A stretch of DNA of 64,000 nucleotides from Pocillopora verrucosa. Lineage: Eukaryota; Cnidaria; Anthozoa; Scleractinia; Pocilloporidae. The notes below the pieces were generated by a model. It worked only from the letters and a program-made list of their open reading frames with translations, was not told where the DNA came from and made no database searches. Positions 47,211 through 59,237 of this stretch are shown one piece after another. Each line of letters opens with the position of its first letter. The first letter of the stretch is position 1. The DNA lies in contig NC_089313.1 of NCBI RefSeq assembly GCF_036669915.1, forward strand, positions 18,847,768 through 18,911,767, in the 5' to 3' direction. The position numbers and the translations under genes were made by a program.

Positions 47211-49177
47211 TCAGTTCTTTAATGTGATAATCACCTTGCCGTCACCTTTGTTAACACCCGCCTTGTTCTGTTGATTTGTACCAATATTATACGAACCCCC
47301 TCCCCCTGCCACACCACTTGAGGAACTCCCTACAACTCCCCCACCGGAATACCCTCCCCCTCCCCCACCAGCCACCAAGCCACAGCTTCCACCACCGAAT
47401 CCCCCTTTGGATGTGGGACATGTTCCCCCAGTTCCGCCGTTAATGAAACTCAACGAACCGGTCATCACATTCCCACCTTTCCCTCCCCCGTTGCCTTTGA
47501 GCCCAGCTCCCCCTCCTGCTAAGATACCAGGGTCCACATTCCCTGTATTAGCGTTGCAAGGTTGGCCACCATTCCCTCCCGTCCCACCACACCTGGTACC
47601 ATTCTCTGTTGCCTGACCGGGGTCACCGTCTTCATATTGCTTTTTCAGTGTCCCTCCACCCCCACCCCCACCCCCACCAGCAATAATTAGCGGAGTATCG
47701 TCAAAGAGAGTAACAAAAGTGCCACCACCCCCACCCCCAGGCCTATCACCGAAGTCCGCAGTACAGTGACCCTCTTGGCCAATAAGTATCTTGAGTTTGG
47801 TGCCTTTTGCAAGTGCGAAAGTTCCTTTCATCTTGGCTCCCAAGCCGCCTATCCTCCATTTAGACTGATTGAAATCTGACCCATTGGCACCTGAGGCACC
47901 AGATGCTTCGATAATGTACCTTCCTGTCACGGGAACACTCCAAATTTGGATGCCATTGTTTAAAGTGACTTTGCCGTCTAATGATGTTCCCGCGTACCCG
48001 GATGTACTAGTCGGTCCATTTTCTTCTTTGCCATCCAAGGTTGAAAAGACGTACCTGTGCACTGGAACAAGGAAGAGGAAATATAGATGTCATGAATTTT
48101 AATTTCACAGAGAGATTCACAATATCATACTATAGAATTTGTATCTTACCTCTTGATTTTCCACCGGATGGATCGGCAATTGAATCCTGCATAGAATGAA
48201 AGATAAGCTTTCTCGTTATATTTGCTTGAATTACGATTCTGGATTTGTGATTCGTGAAGTGTCAGTCGACAAGTCATCTGATGATCGCGGTGGAGCGGTT
48301 TTATTTGACCATCTAGATTCAAGTCATAAAATGGTATAGCCAGTATTCCAGGCTCTTAGTGAGTGGAGACGAGCGACAGAGCGGCCAAGCGACAAACGGC
48401 GGTTTAGGTTGTCGGGGAAACGTGCATGTTTGATGGCCTGATCCACCTCGTGTTTCGCGCGCCCGGCCTTTTCGCTCGTACCCACCGACCAAGAGAGACT
48501 GGCGCAGGAAGCTGACTCATCGGTTTCAACGTTGATTATACTATTGCGTACATCAATTTAAGTTAATGTTTTCTTCCCCTATTTCTACAAATTGATACAA
48601 TAATGCAATTCACCTTTTTGTTGCAGTGATGTTAAGGTGTCCCCCACTCCCATTACGATGTTGAGTTTCATCCATGAAACCATGCGGGTAGATTTCAACG
48701 TCATTAATTTTCGGGGGTAGAGGGAGGGGCTCAAAGGGTGAATGGAATTAAAGGACTATCACATGAAAAATTGATTTGTTGAACACCTCGAGTACTTTCG
48801 CCTTTAATTATAGCAATAATACTCACGCTAATGTTCACCAGCTGATAAAACGAATGTCCTCTCTTTGAAAATAGCATATTTTTGTCCATGATCGTATTAC
48901 CGTCCGATGTTTCATTGTTTAACTCGCACACTCCATTTTTGGTATTCTCAAAATTGAAGGACAGGCAATTCGGACGCACCAAGCACAGTTGTGCGCATGA
49001 CAAAACGTCATGAGTCCGCTGTTTATGAATGACGAATCCCATGAGCACGTGACCCTCAGTAGAGCTGATTAACGATGAGCGACTCTCAGCAGTTCTGACG
49101 AGTATCATTCTGATAGGGAGGGGGCAAGTTTTTAAAATGGCCAGAATGAGAATAAGTCGTGTTGTTTCAGTTGCCAT
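47211..49177 (-). CDS. Secreted PAN/apple plus ALK-like glycine-rich domain protein, copy E (type II N-terminus)
   Basis: Exons 48827-49177, 48150-48186 and 47211-48061 encode 412 aa. The first exon resembles copy B: a hydrophobic leader (MATETTRLILILAILKTC), then a PAN-like domain with CAQLCLVRPNCLSFNFENT and VCELNNE. The linker is DSIADPSGGKSR. The glycine-rich exon, by contrast, is about 90 percent identical to that of copy C, including FSTLDGKEENGPTSTSG and the end GDGKVIITLKN. One poly-Gly run (LIIAGGGGGGGGG) is two residues longer. The gene thus joins a B-like front to a C-like back, which suggests gene conversion or unequal exchange. Intron phases are unchanged. Confidence 0.9.
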
Positions 49178-52100
49178 CGGAGAATTCTGCCAGTAAAGGA
49201 GAAAATAGAAAACTATTACGAGTTTAAGGAAAGTGATGAATATACCACTAACAACATAAATTCAAAATTATTAAACAATTGTAGCAACGAGGAAGTATCT
49301 CCTAGGGAGAGCTCAGTTAATTTAAATTTCATTTTAAGGCGAGCCCTAAAGTAGATCCTTATCGGAAATGTGTACGTGTGAAACCTTCATGTAAACATCA
49401 TCTCTCTCTGGGTATCCTCAAACAGCTTTGCTGTTAAATTCGGTTTAAAAGATACCTTAGTCAAAGATTGCGCATTTTAATGTTCCTAGAGACGTATAAG
49501 CGTCCCATATCTCCACAAATGATACTCATTTCTTGAGAGTTATGAAACATTTTTTAAGGTGGTTGCGACAGGAAAGTTTTTGAGTCACTAAGAGGATTTT
49601 AACCCAGGACCTTTCATTGCGAGAGATGTAGAACTTACACTCATCAGCAAAGCTTCTGGGTTTATAGGCCAGATCGCCATTTAAATTGATTTTTCAGCCT
49701 TAAAATATGAACTTCGCGTTTTTCCACGTGTAAGCAAGCGATCTCTGACCAGGTATTGTTTTGACCTCAGTCATTGTAACTACTTAATTATGTTCACACT
49801 AAAAACGTGTACTTTACAGCTGGAAACTAATGCGGCGGAAAGCCTTACCTCTTTTTTTGTTAACGACACAAATTATTTTTGTTTCTTTATGTATTTACAT
49901 AGCTTGGGATAGTTCGTCCACAATCGGCAAAATTTGATGGAACGGGCCATGCTTGATACGATGACAACACCCTCAAAGATGACCAACCGGTCATCACAAT
50001 AACTGTTTCACTCTAAAACTTTTAGTAACGTCTCGCCCAGCTTACCATAAACGCTGTCATTAAGCACTCTTTCCTTTATCCTCGAGCTGATGAGCTGATG
50101 ATGAAACAAAGCCTGATTTGAATCGGACAAAGAAGAAGAACAACCGAAATCAAGAAGAGCCAAAAGAAAGAAAAGAGCTTTCTTGACCTTCTTTTTCCCA
50201 ACAGTGATCCGAATGGTACTGGTTTCCTCAAATTCCTTGGCTGTACTAATTTTGACAGGCTGTGAAAGCTGCAAATCTAATGTTTTGAATCCTAGAAACG
50301 TTGACTTTCTTTAAAATATTTTGTTTACAGAATAAAGTTGATACAAGTTAACTCTTTTTGTGAAGCCCTAAAATCGATTCTCTTATGAAGATACCCAAGA
50401 TCTCCCGTATCTTTGATATTTTGAATTCGTTCGAAGGTTAAACCGCACGAGTTTGAATTTTTGAAAGATATTTAAAAACAGATGTCATTTGTTATCCTTC
50501 TTTTTTATTTCACACCAACTTGTGACTATATAAATGTTTACGTAAGGGTAATAAATAACGCGCTCTAAAAGGAGATCTTGCAATTTCAAAGAAATCGCCA
50601 CAATCCATTTTTTTGATTTGACGACGAATATGTCTATGTTCATTTTTGGTAGTATTTGTCAAGTCTGATTTTTGGTTATTTTATTCAAAGACAACACACT
50701 GAAAAGCGGCATTACTTTTCAATTTTTCCCAGGAAAGGATGTTTACTTTGATCAATCTTCGAAAAAGAGTGATTAGCATTACAAATGCTTTAGCAAGCAT
50801 TTCTATTAAAAAGAAGGAAGATTTTTCATAAATGCCTTCTTTTTGTCTTACTCAACTCAATTCCAGGCAAAGCCATCCTCCTCGGCAAACATGTGAAGGA
50901 AAGTTCCTTTATGTAACCCTTAGTGGCAATCGCCATAGCTTAATTGGAATTTTCAGGCGAGCACGTTTCATTCCGTACAGGAGGCGGCCTTCGCCACAAA
51001 CACACGTAATCACAGGGGTGATTACGTCACTTCAGGAGCAGCAGGTTTTGACAAGCGTGGCGTCCTGTGCTTTCAGTTTATAACATGATGTCAGGAATTA
51101 AGAGGAGAACCTACAACAACCAAGACAAACATCGCTAACCTCACTAAAGCACTCGGGAACAAATCTATAAGACAACGGATCATTGTCAGTATCTGAGCTA
51201 GACGCACACCCACCCATCCCCTAGCCCAACATCAATCCTAAGTTGTTACCAATGAGAAGAAATAGAATTGCTTCAGTGAGAACATCTGAAACTTAAAAAT
51301 TTTCCCTCGACTCTTTTCTTTTCCGCTGCATATTACACATTTTATTTCGTTTGTGAGAAAGTCGCAAGTGTTGGAAAATTCAACAATTTATGGACATGAA
51401 TATAAAAGTTTGCAAAAATTACGTTGAGTTAGATTATTTGGTCGCTGAAGTTTGAAATGATCCCTTTTTTCTAAGACTTTCGAAAATTTTTTGAACATTA
51501 CAGCTTGAAACCCGCCCAGCATTACAAAATGCTTGTCATGTCTTTCCGTTCTCTATCAATTTATTTTTGTAGTGTACTTTTCATCCATTGTCTTTTGTTT
51601 ATATGTTATTTTGTGCTTTTTCCCTGTCTTCGTTCGGTCCTAATTGTTTTTGTTCCTGCCGCTGCTACTAGGTTATTTGCTTTTTTATGACTATGCTGTT
51701 AAAGTAAGATGTTTAAGTTCAAATTGATATTCAGAGCTAAAATCACGACAACGCTATTTATAGCTCTTTGTTAAACTTTTTTACGGAAGTTATAATTCTG
51801 TCTAAAGTGCGGCATCCTACTTTGTTTCATAATTGAATGGATCAGACCGAAGAACTGGGAGTCGATTATTTTGAACTCGCCTTTTGAAGTTGGAAAACTC
51901 ATTTGAATTACAAATTATTTTTAAAATTAATATTCATATTTGCGCTCAGTCTTGCACGTGGAAAGGAGCTTACGAACTACAAGAAATTTGAGCGTCCTCT
52001 TAGCTTCTAAGGAGTCAAGAAACTCGTCATTTCGACCCTATTATCTTGGATGTTGTCTGTTCTGTCCAGGTCGGCCAGTGTTTCTTGTGCTTGGTTAAGT

Positions 52101-55100
52101 GGTTCAGATACCATGTCAAAGATTAACACTTCTCTCTGTCACGACATTTCTTCAGGTAAATAGCCTCAGTTGGAAAGATATATTTGGATAGTAATTCAGT
52201 GTTAATCTTTGTTGTTGTGATCCTCGTAACATTAATTTATAGAGTGAAATGTAGGAAGAAAGGGTAGAGTGCACATAGCACAGTGTAGGACAAATCTTCG
52301 GTGACAACCACCATGACATTTCTTCTTTAACGAAACCTGAGTGCTAACGAGTGATTAACTTTATTGGGAGTGTAGTCGTCGCTTATTTACTTGCTTTTTT
52401 TCATTCCTGGATATATTTTCAGCAATTTTCTATGATTAAGTGTGTTGACCTAAAGAGTGTTTTAATCGCATTTGTTCGTTCCATTACCCTCCAACACCGG
52501 CAAAGAAGGAGAAGCTATGAGAGTATTTGTGAAAACGTTATAAGGTAGACTCCAGTTTCTGGTTACCAGAGAGTTGATTCCCATCTTTCACACAGAGGCT
52601 GCAGAGGACTGTAGTTGCTTTTATACTTTCTAATGTCTTTACCCAGTAAAAGCTCAGGACATTAAATTTCTTAGCAAAAATGTGGCGACTCTGAATCGGT
52701 TTTTCGATTCAGACGTTAACATTTTTATTTAGCATGAAAAGCTCTCAGCTATGTGCGTACGCAAAATATATTTATCTCTTGTTTTCTCCATAGGACAGTA
52801 ACAAGAGGAAAATGAGGAAGCCTCGAAAACAAGAAAGTTGAGGAAGGATAAAATACATGAAAACTTCCAACAAGGTTAGATCAATGGCTTTTTATAACAA
52901 TTTAGCCATGTAGGCTTATTCGTCTGCGTTGAACGGTTTAACCTGGATTTACCAAATATTAACAATTCGAGACTAACTCAGCCAACAATGAAGAAAAATT
53001 TCAAATTAAGAAATTTATGTTTCTTCGCCGTGTGATTTCCTGGATCTCTATCTGATCGAGATAGCTTTCGGTTGTTCTCAGCAGTGTTCGTTTAATGAAT
53101 TAATTCTGCCATGGATGCCCTTTTTTTAACTGTGTCACTAGTGTCAAATAAATACCTTTTCATCCGTTTACAAGTTGCGACTATCCATCTGTACCTGACT
53201 AAGTTACCATAGCAATGTTTTAGCATATCAAATAATATTCATGTTCTAAGATTAAAGAATAATTGTAAGAAATAACAACGATCCTAAATCTTTTTAAAGA
53301 GATTACTTACTAGCAAAATTCATACATCCAATACGGTATAGGTATAGGTCTCTGGCCTAGAATGTTTGGTTTTTTTTTTTCTGGGGGCTCGTTCGAGACT
53401 TTGAATTTATAAAATATTGCATTTGAATTCCTGCTCGCATCAAAATGATTGTCTAAGTCTAGCCCCACTACACACAAAGATTACTATTTTTGTAACCTTG
53501 AAGTAAATGCATCACTGCCCTAGACCACGATGAGAAGACTTTAAAACTTTTTGGGGATGCTTCACTTTAGCAAGGCAATCTTTATCCAAGAGTAAACTGA
53601 AGAAAAAATGGAGTCATTAAAACAGATATTGCGTTGCAAGGCATCCTGTTGCTTTTGGCATAAAAAACGCGTTCATTTGATGAGAAATTTCGGTCAACCT
53701 GACACCTGAATGGCTCGGATGAACTCGATTTAAGATGCTGACAATCTTATATTTCTGAAACTAAGAAATTGAATGCTTTTCTAGATCTCAGATAGGAAAA
53801 AAAGGTATTTAGCATGCTGGCACAATTGTTATTATTTTTTTTCTTCCAGAATTCTTAAATTTTTTTATAAGTTTAACGGTATTATAGTTTCTTACAAAGG
53901 TGAACCTTTTTCAATTTAAACAGTTAAACCCTTGGAGCCCAATTGTTATGAGGTAGAGTCGTGAACCAAATTCAGTGCACAATTAAAAAACCAATTATTT
54001 TTATGCCAAAGTTCCTCCTGCGTTGTTCATCAAATTATAAAGAAATTTTTTTGATCTAATTCAAGACGGATCCTAGAGCTTAAGTACTACCTCTGTTTAG
54101 GCCCTGTAGGCCAAAACAAATTATAATGTTATGCTCCAAAACTGGTTTTTATTTCTCAAATTGCCCCTTGAATTTATCATCAAATGACGTAAACCTCTCT
54201 TCAATGGATCTCAATAACATTCCTACGGAGAGACTAATTTTAAAAATGTTTAAGCTCTTAGGGCTTAAAATAAATCGGAAAAGTATGTTCCATTCATTGA
54301 TATTCGTTTCTCGAATTGTCTCCAAGGTTTATTATCAACTGATATACAATTTCATTTTAACAGGATTGATTGTAAATATTCGAGCCTAATAACTGAAGAT
54401 GTTTGTTCTCTTAAGCAGGACTTCAACAAAATTAAACAGTATGCCCAAAAGTTGCTTTGGTTTCTCAAATTGTTTCTGGAGATTTTATCATATGCATGAT
54501 ACAGTACTTTTTAACCTGACTCAATTAAAATCTTAAAACGTAATTTTTTTTAGTCAAAGCTTTTGAGCAGGGACCGCACAGAGGAAAGGGCTGGGGGGGG
54601 GCTTCAGCCTCCTCCTCCCCCCTCCCCCATGTTTTTGAAAAAAAAAAACGCCTGCTAAGCATGCCCCCATCCCTCTACCTCGTTGATTGACGCTTATGCG
54701 TTTGTCTTCAGCCCCCAGCCCCTCACTTACGCTGGCCTTGATGAGGCTGGAACCAATTGAAAGAGTATGCTCAAAAATTGATATTTGTTCGTGTAGGTTT
54801 TTTTAAATTTATCGTAAACTCGTATAACACTTTTTTTAACGCGTTTCAATAAAAATTTTGAAACGTTATCATTAATAATGTTTGAGACGAAAGCCAAATT
54901 GAAAATATTACGCTCCGTATCTTGACTTTTGTATCTCAACTGAAGTGCTTTTGTAGTTAATCATCAAATGTATGCAAATGACAAAGAACTTTTTCGACGT
55001 ACATAATTAGCAAATGTCTGAGCTCTTGATTCCTTCGCGGAGTAATTTTGATCTTGTTCTAGTAGGGAACATCGGGAACCTAGTCAGCTCTTTTGGTTAA

Positions 55101-56740
55101 GCAAAAGAAAAGTATCATTTGTTCATACAAAGTTAAGGCTTCTATTCTGGAGTACAAATCGATTTGGGATTTCGGTTTTCTGTCATGATCAGCTAAATTC
55201 ATTGTATGCTTTTCAGTCTACCCCTGTGTTAGATACGATTGGCTGGCTTAAAGATATTTTCTATCCCTTAGAAGGCATCATGAGAAATATTTGGATAGAA
55301 AATTTTAAACGTTTAAACAAATTTTTGATGCCTATTTGCTTTGTTGGTTGTACTTATTCATTAAAGCACAAAAACTCTAAAGTATTTACTGCCAACATAA
55401 TCCAAATCTCAGTAACCCAATATCAGATGACACTCAAGATCTGATTGTTAACTCTCCCCTCTAGCCGCTGTTAACTTGCTCTTAAACTAGTTATGAGAAT
55501 TTGATATCATATGAAGAAAACAACTTTTGCCTGATACGTTTTAGTATTCCCATTACTTATTTGCTAGATAATATAGGGATGTTGTTGGGAGAAGTTACAT
55601 ATCAATCAATTCTGAAAGTTTATGGGTTAACGACGATAGGACACCAAAGGAACATAGTTTTTAGTTGAATAATTTAAAGATATTTATTGGGAACGAGTTT
55701 ATGGAAGAAATAGATAGCTTCATTTAACATTTAACGAAATAATTTATCGGAGAATAGTTTCAAAAATACATTTATTCAAAGTAGTACTGATTTGCAGCTT
55801 TCCATTATTGAAAAATGTTGCTCGCCCAGAACTATTTCTTATTCTGTTATTCGCATATTCTCTGACTCTCCCGAATTCTAACGTATTTGCATGCTCTTAT
55901 TTCTATCAGGAGCTTGCCACAATATTCTGATTTTGTTGCTTTGTTCGCTTTCTCGTCAAAAATTGGAACAGGCACTCTACGAATGATGAGAGATTATCTT
56001 GGCAAGCAGAAACTAAATTATGCATTTATTGTATGAGAATTTCTTCGTGGTCTCAGATGAATAACTAGCGAGCATAAATTAACTACTTGCTGTTGCTTGA
56101 CTGAAATTAGATGGTTTAATTAATGTCTTAGAACAAGCAGGCGAAAATCTAAAATTTAATTCGAAGTTATGTCGACGAAAACAGCTGCAACAGAATTAAT
56201 CGTATTTATTATAATATTCGTCGGTGATCGTTTAAATTTATGGTTAAATCCAGGTTACGTTCACCTTCATTTGCACGGTCACACAGTACTTGAAGATTTA
56301 AACAGTAAATTTTAATCGTCTAATCTCTGCGACAGATCAACATTGTACTATTATTGCGTAAGAAAGATTGAAGGTTAAAGCATTTGTTTATTCACGGTTT
56401 ATTTTCATTGTTTTGCAGACTGACATATCCCTGATGCTTTAAGCTCGAATTAAACCAGAAAGACTATGTGAAGGACAAGTGAAAGACAAGATTTATTAAG
56501 AGGGTTTAAAACAGATGTAACGCCAGCAATTCTTACAAAAAACTATCGATTCAGATAGATTAGATTCAAATGCAAAAATCTAAGACTGAAAAGTTGTCAT
56601 TTCGAGATTTTTGTCGCTTCAACTCGTGTGAAGGGCTGTTTGAGATGAAAAATTATCCTGCCAAAAAAATACGGGTGCACTACTATGTATACATATGCGC
56701 CATTTTTCTTTATTTATTCTGTAAGCAACATCTGTTCAAA
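49178..56740. other. Gene-poor AT-rich region, no gene supported
   Basis: Reading frames here are short and lack recognisable motifs or matched splice borders. A tRNA-like SINE candidate lies at 49581-49665 on the minus strand, with B-box-like GGTCCTGGGTTAAAATCC. A G-run followed by a C/T-rich stretch lies at 54589-54630. Regulatory elements for the array or for BLCAP could be present but cannot be recognised. Confidence 0.5.
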
Positions 56741-56746
56741 TGTGGC

Positions 56747-57063
56747 GAATTTTCCCGCCAAAAGACTTAGAAAAATACGGCGCTCAAAATACGCATGCGC
56801 CAATTTTTTTAAAAATAGTAAATATTGCTGATAAAGTGAATATTTATTCGGGAGATGTCTTTTTGCATTCTCACCTGCTATTACTAAACAAAGAGATCGA
56901 TTAGTTTTGTGTTATATTTTATTATCTTTCAAAAGACCACAAAAGTTTCATATTCAACAAACTATTATTTGTTTTGAATTCTCTCTAATTTTCAATTAAA
57001 TATATAAAAAATAGCATCAAGAAAAATTTTACGCGTATATACTAAGACTTTTGGCGGGAAAAT
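56747..57063. repeat. Inverted-repeat element with TTTTCCCGCCAAAAG ends
   Basis: ATTTTCCCGCCAAAAGACTT at 56747-56768 reappears in reverse complement at 57042-57063 with one mismatch over about 21 bases. A related TCTCCCGCCAAAATAAAC lies outside at 57137. This resembles a small non-autonomous DNA transposon. The ends also look like E2F sites (TTTCCCGCC). Confidence 0.55.
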
Positions 57064-59193
57064 CTGGACCATTTTGCACAGAGTTTCCCCTGGCAACATT
57101 TTGGGCAAACATCTTAAAAAAGCTTCCTTTTAAATCTCCCGCCAAAATAAACTTTAACATTTCGTGCACAAATTGAAAAGTAAACTCCAATTTGTTCTCT
57201 CTAAGAAAAAAAAAAAAGAAATTCTAACTCGACTATGAACTTCAATTCTTTGCACGAGATGATGTGAGGAAGTTGTAAATGAAAAACATCATGGCAATCC
57301 ATAGAAATATGAAATTTACCTCCAAAATTATGTTCAACTTTTTTTATTATTTAAAGCTTGTTTTCCAAATCCAATCATTCTTTTTGTAAGTCTCTAGCTT
57401 GCCATGATGTTCTCTTCGGAGGAGAAGATCTTTTAAACCGCCAGTTTCGAATGTAACACAGGATACAAATTAAAAAAGCTATCCAAGACATTAATCTAGA
57501 TTTCTAGATTCATAATTTTTTTAAAATAAAAAACCTATGAATTATTGGAGCATATTGCTTGAATTTGATTTCAGCCACAAGAGCTAAGACATTACAATTG
57601 GGCTCCAAATTTCTTTAACTAACCTCGCTAACTTTTGAGAAAAAATAAAATCAATTGAGCCGCAATTGCAAAGACATTTCATGATCAAGGTCCAAATTTC
57701 TATTAGATTCGCGAAGAAGTTTGTCAAAATAGCATCAGCTTTAAACAAGTTGGAGTCAACTCTTACAATTTGATTTTAGCTCTCAAAAGCTTAGACATGT
57801 AACAATTAAGCCCCAATTTTCTTAAACGGGATTCGAGAAACAATTTGAGAAATAAAATAGTATAAACTGGAGGGACAAAGAATTTCACAGAGTTGTTCAT
57901 TGATAGTAGACTGAATTTGAAGATCAAACTTTTCGTTCCTTTTTTTTCTGTATTCCTGTGTTACACCAAGTGACTGCACAAAGACTTTCCTTCCAATTAT
58001 AATAAGGAGTAAACATACTAAGTATGATATATTTTAAAACCAAATGCCTGGTCCGACGGGTAACAAGTGATCCTTTTTTCGAATGTAATTTAATTTAAAA
58101 GTTTTGCAGACTACAAAAAAAGCTCGTATTAAAGAAAAAGTTTATATAAACCAGCAAAATGACAACCATCGTGGTATAAAAGGAGTCACAAGTGTAAGCT
58201 TTTCAAAGAGAGTACACAGTAAACTCATTTATTTTCGATAAACTCCCGTTTTTGGTTCGCTCCTCGGCTCATAAAACTGGCTGGCCTTTTGTACAAATTT
58301 CAATTCCCAAATAAGCAAATATATTTACAATTCCTTAAACTTGTCATCAATATGTGAAAGCAATCAACACGAAAACATGTTCACTGTTTTAATTTGGTAA
58401 ATTAACTTTCAAATTCCCTAAAATGTTTTATTTGAATTTCTGAAATTTAAGTGTTTTGACAAAATTAAGAATCGTGACGATCTTCTTAAGAATGCAATTT
58501 TCTTATTCGTGCGAGACAGTGATGATCTTTCAAAACAACGAATCTTCGCCAGTGGACCTACCTATTGTTTACTGACCAAAAATTGGCTCGTACATTCACG
58601 TTGACAAATGATTGAGTTTCTTCCAAATTATGAACTATTTTTCAACGCTTTGGAAAACAATTCACCACTTTAATTTCTATGGAATAAACTCCTCATGAGA
58701 ATGTGAAAATTTGTATTTCTTCGTCGTGAAAAGAAGTCAAATTAAACTGGTTTATATAGCGGTAAATTTAAAATTGATAATTTTCTTGAAAGAACTCGTG
58801 ACCAGGCATTAGAGTTTTAAAAACATACATTACTTCCAAACGGAAACTAAACTTAGTTGATGACACAAAGTAACAGAGGTAATACTAAGATGGCACTGTT
58901 TTGAAAAAAGGCTTCTAAATTGCCAGTTTAATACCGTTCGTGCCGAGAACGAATTTTCAATTGAATTTATGTCTTTTTGACCAACTTTTTCTCTTGGTAT
59001 CGTTCTGTTGTCAATCGTCAAGTACGACCGTCTGGGTGAAATTAATCTGGAAAAGGTTTGTTGTCGTAACTAGCGACTGGCCTAAGAATAAGTCATCAGA
59101 GTCGAGTGAACAGTTGTTTACGAGTTGAACGTTACAACTTTGGTTTGCAAAAGTGATTAGTCAGTTTTACAGTAAAGAGGCTGTCAGACTCAA
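57064..59193. other. Gene-poor region, no gene seen
   Basis: AT-rich DNA with no supported coding sequence, RNA gene or repeat boundary beyond those listed. Confidence 0.5.
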
Positions 59194-59237
59194 ATGGCGT
59201 TCGTCCGTTTATTATTCACGGCAGTTTTGATCAGTTG
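59194..59237 (+). other. Orphan signal-peptide-like exon candidate
   Basis: ATG opens a 44-base stretch encoding MAFVRLLFTAVLIS, a typical secretory leader, ending at TTG followed by GTAACG. No downstream exon in matching phase was found before 64000. It is either the start of a gene with distant exons or a chance match. Confidence 0.2.

Noticed and set aside
50008..50274. 88-codon minus-strand frame with a hydrophobic centre
   Set aside because: No motif, no splice partner and no similarity to the array exons.
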